Of a stretch of 52,879 nt of DNA, positions 47,327-52,879 are shown one piece after another. Position 1 is the first letter of the stretch. The number at the start of each line of letters is the position of its first letter. Made by a program: the position numbers and the translations under genes. Source of the stretch: Grammothele lineata (taxonomy: Eukaryota > Basidiomycota > Agaricomycetes > Polyporales > Polyporaceae); contig NDFF03000277.1 of the NCBI GenBank assembly GCA_002150815.3, positions 1 through 52,879 of the forward strand, read 5' to 3'. The notes beneath the pieces were generated by a model that made no database searches, was not told where the DNA came from, and saw only the letters and a program-made list of their open reading frames with translations.

Positions 47327-49706
47327 ATGGCGTCTATTATCATCCTCGTACTCTGTGCGGGTCTGCTCCATGTCGCCTACCGCTTTCTCTATGCCCGCGT
47401 TATATGCCCGCCGTTCGGTAACATTGCAGGTCCTCCGCCGGGGACTCTATTGTCCGGTAAGCACGTCCGATTATCCTTTCACGTGTACATCAGGGTTTAG
47501 CGTCACGAAATTCGCTCTAGGGAACCTCAAACAAATGTTCGCACATGATGCGTGGAGCTTCCTCAAGATTCTTGTCGACCATTACGGTCCTGTCTCTCGG
47601 ATTCACGGCTTTTTCCGCGTACGTTCATCCTCGAGGCCTCTGTTCAATTGTTCTGAGTCTCCCCGTAGGAACCATGGCTACACGTCTATGATCCGAAGGC
47701 TCTCCATTCGATCTTGATTAGAGAGAATGACCACTACAACAGAAGCACCTTCAATGAGATGTACGCGACGTCCATTCTGTGCTTAAACGTCCTCTACGCT
47801 TACATCTTGGCTCATCTCCCAGCTTTTCCATGCTCGCTCTAGGACCTGGCCTTCTGGCAACGAACGGCCACAAGCACAAGAAGCAGCGCAAGATGCTCAA
47901 CCCAGTATTCTCGGGCGCGCACATGCGCGATTTGACCCCGATCTTTCATGAAGTGTCTCTGCGGGTGGGTATCTTCGCGAATCAGTCGATCCGTGGGCTA
48001 ACAACCTTTGCGGGGGATCTTCACTGCAGCTGAAAACGGCCATCGAGTCGCGTGTCCGACCCGGACCCCAGACACTCGACATGGTCCAGTGGATGAGCCG
48101 AACCGCGATTGAACTCGTCGGGCAAGGCGGACTCGGACATTCGTTCGATCCGCTCACCGCCGACACACAGGATAGCTACACGGAGGCCGTCAAGAGATAC
48201 TCGTAAGTCGTCTCTCCCCAACGTCGTCTCCGCTCCGACTCGGACCCAACCGTGAGTTGCGCACGGCCACGTACTGATTGAATATGCTCTACTCCAGTGC
48301 CGCCGGTTCCGATCTCCGTCATCTCCGCGGCCTGCTCCCCGTTTGCGTCCGCCTCGGCCCTGCGTGGTTCCGCAGAATGCTGCTGGACCTGGTTCCAAAC
48401 GAGAAGGTACAGCGCGTCAAGTACGTCTGCGACACGCTGAATGCCGGCTGTGTGGCTCTGTTCAAGACGAAGAAAGCCGAGATGGAGCGTGCGGACGAAG
48501 AGTTGATGCAAAAGGTCGGAGAAGGCAAGGACGTCATGAGTCTCCTGTGTAAGATATGATGATTCCTTCCGCTGACGCGATGTACTGACTGCGTGGTCAG
48601 TGAGGGCCAATGTACTAGCGGCAGACGAGGACAAGCTGCCTGAGGAAGAACTCTTGGCGCAGATTGCGTACGAAAGCACGTTCTCTGTTGATGACGCTTA
48701 CTGAGGCATGCACACAGTACTTTTGTTGCCGCCGGTACGGACACTACGTCCAACGCGATCGCTAGGATCTTGCACCTTCTTTGCCAGCATTCGAACGTGC
48801 AGGAGAAACTTCGGCAGGAGATTCGCGAGGCGCATGAGATGCACGGCGCAGACATCTCGTACGACGAGCTCAACAGGCTTCCCTATCTAGACGCTGTTTG
48901 TCGCGAGACACTTCGCCTGTGAGTCTTCCATACTGCGATGTGCACTCGGTTTCCCTAGCTTACCTCGGCATGTTTCAGTCATGCTCCTGTGAGCGTCGTC
49001 GTTAGAGAGTGCGTTCTATTCTATCCTCCTGCTACCTACCCGTCCCACTGCTAACTCATCACGCCTGACTAGGACACTCGCGGATACCGTCCTGCCTCTG
49101 TCAGAGCCCATTACGGGCACCGATGGTCGTCCCATAACCGAAATCCCCCTTCGGAAGGGCACCTCGTTGGTACTCAACCTTCGCGCTTGCAACACGTCCA
49201 AGGCCATGTGGGGCTTGGACGCCGACCTGTGGAAGCCTGATCGGTGGCTGACCCCGCTCCCGCGTGAGGTCGAGGACGCACGCATTCCAGGCGTGTATTC
49301 TAACTTGTGCGTATTGTTCACTGTCTCGACTCCCGTAGGGTGGTGTTGCTGAACACGTGATGCTCGCAGAATGTCGTTTCTTGGCGGTCCATACGCTTGC
49401 ATGTGGGTCGTCTCCTCTCAGTGTTTCAATGCTGCGACGCCGCTCACGCTGTAATCATAGCGGGTTCAAGTTCTCGCAACTCGAGATGAGTACGTGCTCT
49501 CCCTACCGTACCACAAAATCACAGAGCGTGAAGCTGACGACAGCCACATCGCAGAGATCGTTCTTTACCACCTGATCAATGCCTTCAAGTTTGAACTTTC
49601 AGACCGGCCCATCGTCTGGAACTTCGCGGGGGTAGCGTATCCCGCGATTAACAGGCTGAGCTCCAAGTCGCAAATGTATCTCAGCGTCTCTCTCGCCCAG
49701 GCCTAG
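47327..49706 (+). CDS. cytochrome P450 monooxygenase, gene 2
   Basis: Complete multi-exon P450 of the same family as gene 1. Anchor MASIIILVLCAGLLHVAY, hinge GNIAGPPPGTLLSG, then NLKQMFAHDAWSFLKI, WLHVYDPKALHSILI, QRKMLNPVFSGAHMRDL, ELVGQGGLGHSFDPL and LGPAWFRRMLLDLVPNEKVQR. The I-helix reads FVAAGTDTTSN, the ExxR VCRETLRL, the meander LWKPDRWL, and the heme loop SFLGGPYACIG with the Cys ligand. The usual Arg of FxxGxRxCxG is Tyr. The last exon starts at KIVLYHLINAFKFEL and ends with LSVSLAQA. Exon junctions were traced through the whole gene and are phase-consistent. ER-membrane monooxygenase by family; substrate unknown. Confidence 0.85.
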
Positions 49707-50147
49707 AAACACATGGATTTGCAGAATCAAATCGAACGTAGAAGTGTCAGCGTTAGACGTGCCAATGAAGTTTTGTACTACCCTGTAGCATCGATTTAGA
49801 ATGGTACTCCGCGCACGGCATAGCCGAGTTGCCCACACAGCATGTTTGACCGCAAGGAAGCAAGTTCGTGCAGACGTATGAATCGACGGGAGACAGGCTC
49901 GGCTACGGCCTGTGTAGTGGCTATTCCATACCAATACCGTCTTACATGCAGCTTTCAGGCGCTACGGGACGGAGCGCGTTTTCTATCAACTTTCTAAGGT
50001 TCAATGTGGAAGACGAAAAACGTAGATCATGTAGACGTGTCTCAGTCGACCCTGCTGTGCCACGAAACGCGCTATTATATCGAGGAAGTCTACGCGAGTA
50101 CATTCGAAGGGCCGAACACAGCCTCCGCGATGGAAAGACAACGGTAT
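49707..50147. other. intergenic, between convergent P450 sequences
   Basis: About 440 nt with no gene recognised; contains the 3' ends of the P450 on the left and the P450 fragment on the right. Confidence 0.4.
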
Positions 50148-50740
50148 TCAGAGTGCCTTCACCTTGAGAAGTAACTCCGGACGCGTACTGTCCTCGCCCA
50201 TAGTCGGATACATGACCGCAGATGCGTTCCAAGCAACAGGCTTGTCCGTAAGCTCGAAGGAATATGTCGAGAGGAGCTCGGCAAGGACAACCTCTGCCGA
50301 ACGTAAGCAATTAGGTTCTCTGCGAGAGGGAATCTCGTGATAATGCGAGGACTTACTCATCTCAAGCTGAGAGAACTTGAACCCACTGCAATATTTGAGT
50401 CAGACGTTTCTATCGAAGTCGCTAAGCAATACAGCACTCACATGCACGACCGAACCCCCGCTGCGAACGTCATCCTATGATGCAATCCAACAGTCAGTGA
50501 ACTGTTCACGGAACGCTCTGACAGGACACTCTGGACTTACAGATGCGCGTAGACACCAGGGATGCGCGCATCCTCCAAGACAGTGGGTAAATCTCCAAGC
50601 CAGCGCTCAGGTTTCCACTCTAGAGCATCTTCGCCCCAGAGCGACTTGTTCACGTTGCTTCCCTGGTAGTACATGATAACCAGTGTTCCATGCTCTAGAA
50701 CGATCTCAGAGACATCAGGAAAACCGCCCCCAGCCAAATA
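50148..50740 (-). pseudogene. 3' fragment of a third P450 gene
   Basis: Only the last exons remain: FPDVSEIVLEHGTLVIMYYQ, LWGEDALEWKPERWLGDLP, RIPGVYAHL, then MTFAAGVRSC of the heme loop, GFKFSQLEM and the final exon AEVVLAELLSTYSFELTDK, ending LLKVKAL. Intron positions match the two complete genes. The heme loop still has its Arg. Everything upstream, including the I-helix and ExxR, is gone: similarity stops near 50,730 where an AT-rich segment begins. Confidence 0.8.
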
Positions 50741-51200
50741 CTTTCAATTGCCAACAACTATCCCTAATATCAGTATATTACCTGTAATGCGTCTAATTGG
50801 CTTCCGTACAATAGTTACCCTAGCCATTAACGAAAGTAGTAGAAATGGGACTGCGAATAGCAGTCAATTATCAGCTAAAAGCCGAAGCACTACTCACTAG
50901 TTTTGAGCTATATACTGTGCCAGTTTCCGCTCATACACATCAAATAGCAGGTCATGGCGGTTAATTAGCAGCGTTAGTTCACTTATATGTATGCTTGAAG
51001 AGACAGAACACTAGAAAGTGTCACTCATGCGCATCAATTAACAGAGTAACGGATTGTAGTAATTGATTATGGTCGCGATTACTAGTGCTTATAGGTATCA
51101 CATTATTCGAGAATCGTATAGTATAAATAGTGGCGTGCAATGAACGAGGGGCTATCTGATATAGGGGGTATAATGTGGAACGAGGGTGACTGATGGATGA
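50741..51200. other. AT-rich intergenic segment
   Basis: About 450 nt visibly poorer in G+C than the surroundings, with stop codons in all frames. It abuts the broken 5' end of the P450 fragment. No inverted repeats or target-site duplication were found by eye. Confidence 0.45.
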
Positions 51201-52879
51201 CTAGTCAACCTGCATGCCTTGCACATCGAGGAAGGAGCCACCAGGCTCCTCACGCAGAGGTGCCTTTGAACCCTTGCTAAGAAAGACATTAGCCCGCGCG
51301 GTAATGCATCAAGCGGAAACACACACCAGGTGGTGTACAGTTCATGCATCATCTTGTGATATGCGCGCAGATTGTTCGTCTTGATGTCCGAGAGGATTGC
51401 CATCGTGCGCTGGTACGGCTCGAGACAATTATCCACGGAGAAATGACTGAACCCGCCGGGGTTTCCGTAGTCGTAAATGGATGCTGAGATCTGTGGAGCG
51501 AGAATAGAGAATGAATGTTGAATAGAGCGTTGTAAGTGTACATACAACAGCCGAAACCAAAGCGAGCATCGCAGCTGGGATCTCCTTCTCATCCGGCTTC
51601 TCGGGGAGCGAAGAGGTGAATCGATGTCCAAGTTTGGAACCGGGACGGCGGGAATTGCCAAAAAACTCCGTCGTCAGTACGGTCGAAAAGATGGCCCACG
51701 AGAACGGCTTGCGACCGTTCACCGTGTTTTTCTGGTCGTCAATGTCAATATCAGACATGCTAGTGTCGGACAATTTAAAGCAACCAAGCACACCTTGTAG
51801 TCGTGCTCGTAAATGTACCGAAGCTTGAAACGCAACCAATTTACTTTCTCCCAGTCGCCATGAGTGAGCCCGTAAACTCCAGCGACGGCACCATTTGTCG
51901 TCTTCTTGACGTTACCACGGATTGCACACACTCGCTGAGAGACCTGCCACCCAAAATTAGCTTGCAATACCATCAAGCATAAGGAGAGAAACTTTCGACC
52001 GTGTCAAGTTTGCTCGCATACTGGTCATCTTTCTTCAGCCGCCGGTAAATGTCGTCGTCGTTGTGCTCTTTGGCAGCTTGTCTGAGTATGCGCTGCGCAA
52101 AATCTGACATCTTCTCCCGCTCCTCAGGAAAGGCGTCCACGAGAAGGGTGTGAGTGCAAGCCAATGAGATGGCAGTCCTGATCACTCGACGAAGACGGGA
52201 AGGCTGCTGGCGCAAACTGAGGCGTACATTCGGGCGTGCCCCAACTAACTCGATGCTTGACTCCCCTTCCGAATCCGAGTCTGCGTCGGAATCTTCAGAG
52301 TCTTCAGCGTCCTCCGATTCGGAGTCACCCTACAGATTACATCATTAGCTAGTCTTCTGTCAAGTCATGGCGTACTGGCACGCACGTTATTGTCGCGGTG
52401 GCGGCGGTGCGTTTGCTTCTTAGCTTCTGTGTTGTCGAGCTGGCGGCGGCGCACTGGCTTCTTAGCATTCGAGTCGTCAAGCTGGCGGCGGTGCGCTGGC
52501 TTCTTAGCATCCGAGACGATGCGCTGGCGGCGGCGCTCTAGCTTCTGAGCACTGGCGTCGTCATCGAGCTGGCGGCGGCGCGCTGGCCTCTCAGAATCCG
52601 TGTCGTCGCGCTGGCGGTGGCGCGCTGACTTCTCAGTGTCATGGTCTCTAGCAACGTGAATTTCCTGTAGATTGTTAGCGACGTAGCTGTATAGCATAAC
52701 GAAGATGTTGGCGGAATTGCATACCTCGTCATATTTGCGCTTCTTCCCATGGCTTGACGAAGACGTCTTTGCAGTACCTGACTCCCATAGCAGGAACTTG
52801 TGATTAGAAGCAATTCGACACGAAAAGATAGGTTCACTCACGGAGAGTCGTTTCTGATGATCTATGGCCTTGAACAGAC
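51201..52879 (-). CDS. DUF6532 domain protein with Arg-rich repeats (5' partial)
   Basis: The gene runs off the right edge, so the start is missing. In order: an N-terminal part with SSSSHGKKRKYDE (nuclear-signal-like); a repeat region with six imperfect units of 14-15 residues (RRRQLDD, DAKKPAHRRQLDDSNAKKP); an acidic Ser stretch SESEDAEDSEDSDADSDSEG; then the DUF6532 domain: RTAISLACTHTLLVDAFPEE, VSQRVCAIRGNVKKTTNGAV, GRKPFSWAIFSTVLTTEFFG, IPAAMLALVSAV, and SASIYDYGNPGGFSHFSVDN with YHKMMHELYTTW. The end is LDVQGMQVD, stop at 51,201-51,203. DUF6532 is a family expanded in Agaricomycetes, often near transposable elements; function unknown. One donor (GTCGAA near 52,000) is non-consensus. Confidence 0.75.
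52395..52640. repeat. 42-45-bp coding tandem repeat
   Basis: About six imperfect units containing ctggcggcggcgc-type words encode the Arg/Gln/Asp-rich repeats of the DUF6532 protein. The units are in frame, so copy-number change would not disrupt the gene. Confidence 0.7.

Overview
The window looks like a filamentous basidiomycete, probably a wood-decay polypore or relative (Agaricomycetes). Almost every gene is cut by short introns of about 50-70 nt with GTRNGT donors. Protein families typical of that group are present: DUF6593, DUF6532, basidiomycete P450s, Ure2p-like GST, F-box proteins and an unusual protein kinase. Many reading frames only make sense after splicing, and I rebuilt exon junctions by hand. 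Exon sums were checked for divisibility by three for the DUF6593, GST, Ser/Thr-rich, F-box/WD40 and esterase genes.

Left part (1-26,200). Two tandem aldo/keto reductase genes (185-2022 and 4452-6318) flank a DUF6593 gene. A third, 5'-truncated and mutated AKR copy lies inverted at 12,558-13,555. Also here are a Ure2p-like GST, two F-box proteins, a secreted Ser/Thr-rich repeat protein, a P450, a small secreted double-psi beta-barrel protein, a Ser/Thr kinase and a RAD7 DNA-repair homologue. AKR, GST and P450 together suggest a detoxification/aromatic metabolism neighbourhood, but co-regulation is only inferred.

Middle part (about 26,230-44,900). This is an old direct tandem segmental duplication with an offset of about 9.7 kb. 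Each unit holds, in order: a decayed Cys-rich gene of unknown family, a large F-box/WD40 protein, a stretch of decayed exons, an SGNH (GDSL) esterase, and a tRNA-like B-box motif just downstream of the esterase. In copy B the F-box/WD40 gene is intact (783 aa). In copy A a 10-bp deletion shifts the frame inside the F-box, while the rest stays open.

Right part (44,900-52,879). A second complete P450 on the plus strand, a 3' fragment of a third P450 cut off at an AT-rich stretch, and a DUF6532 gene with an Arg-rich tandem repeat that runs off the right edge. Both complete P450s lack the usual Arg of the heme-binding loop; the fragment keeps it.

I see no clear selfish element, CRISPR array or rRNA. 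The most distinctive features are the F-box/WD40 fusion in tandem copies, the P450 heme-loop substitutions and the conserved 15-nt microexon in the AKR genes.
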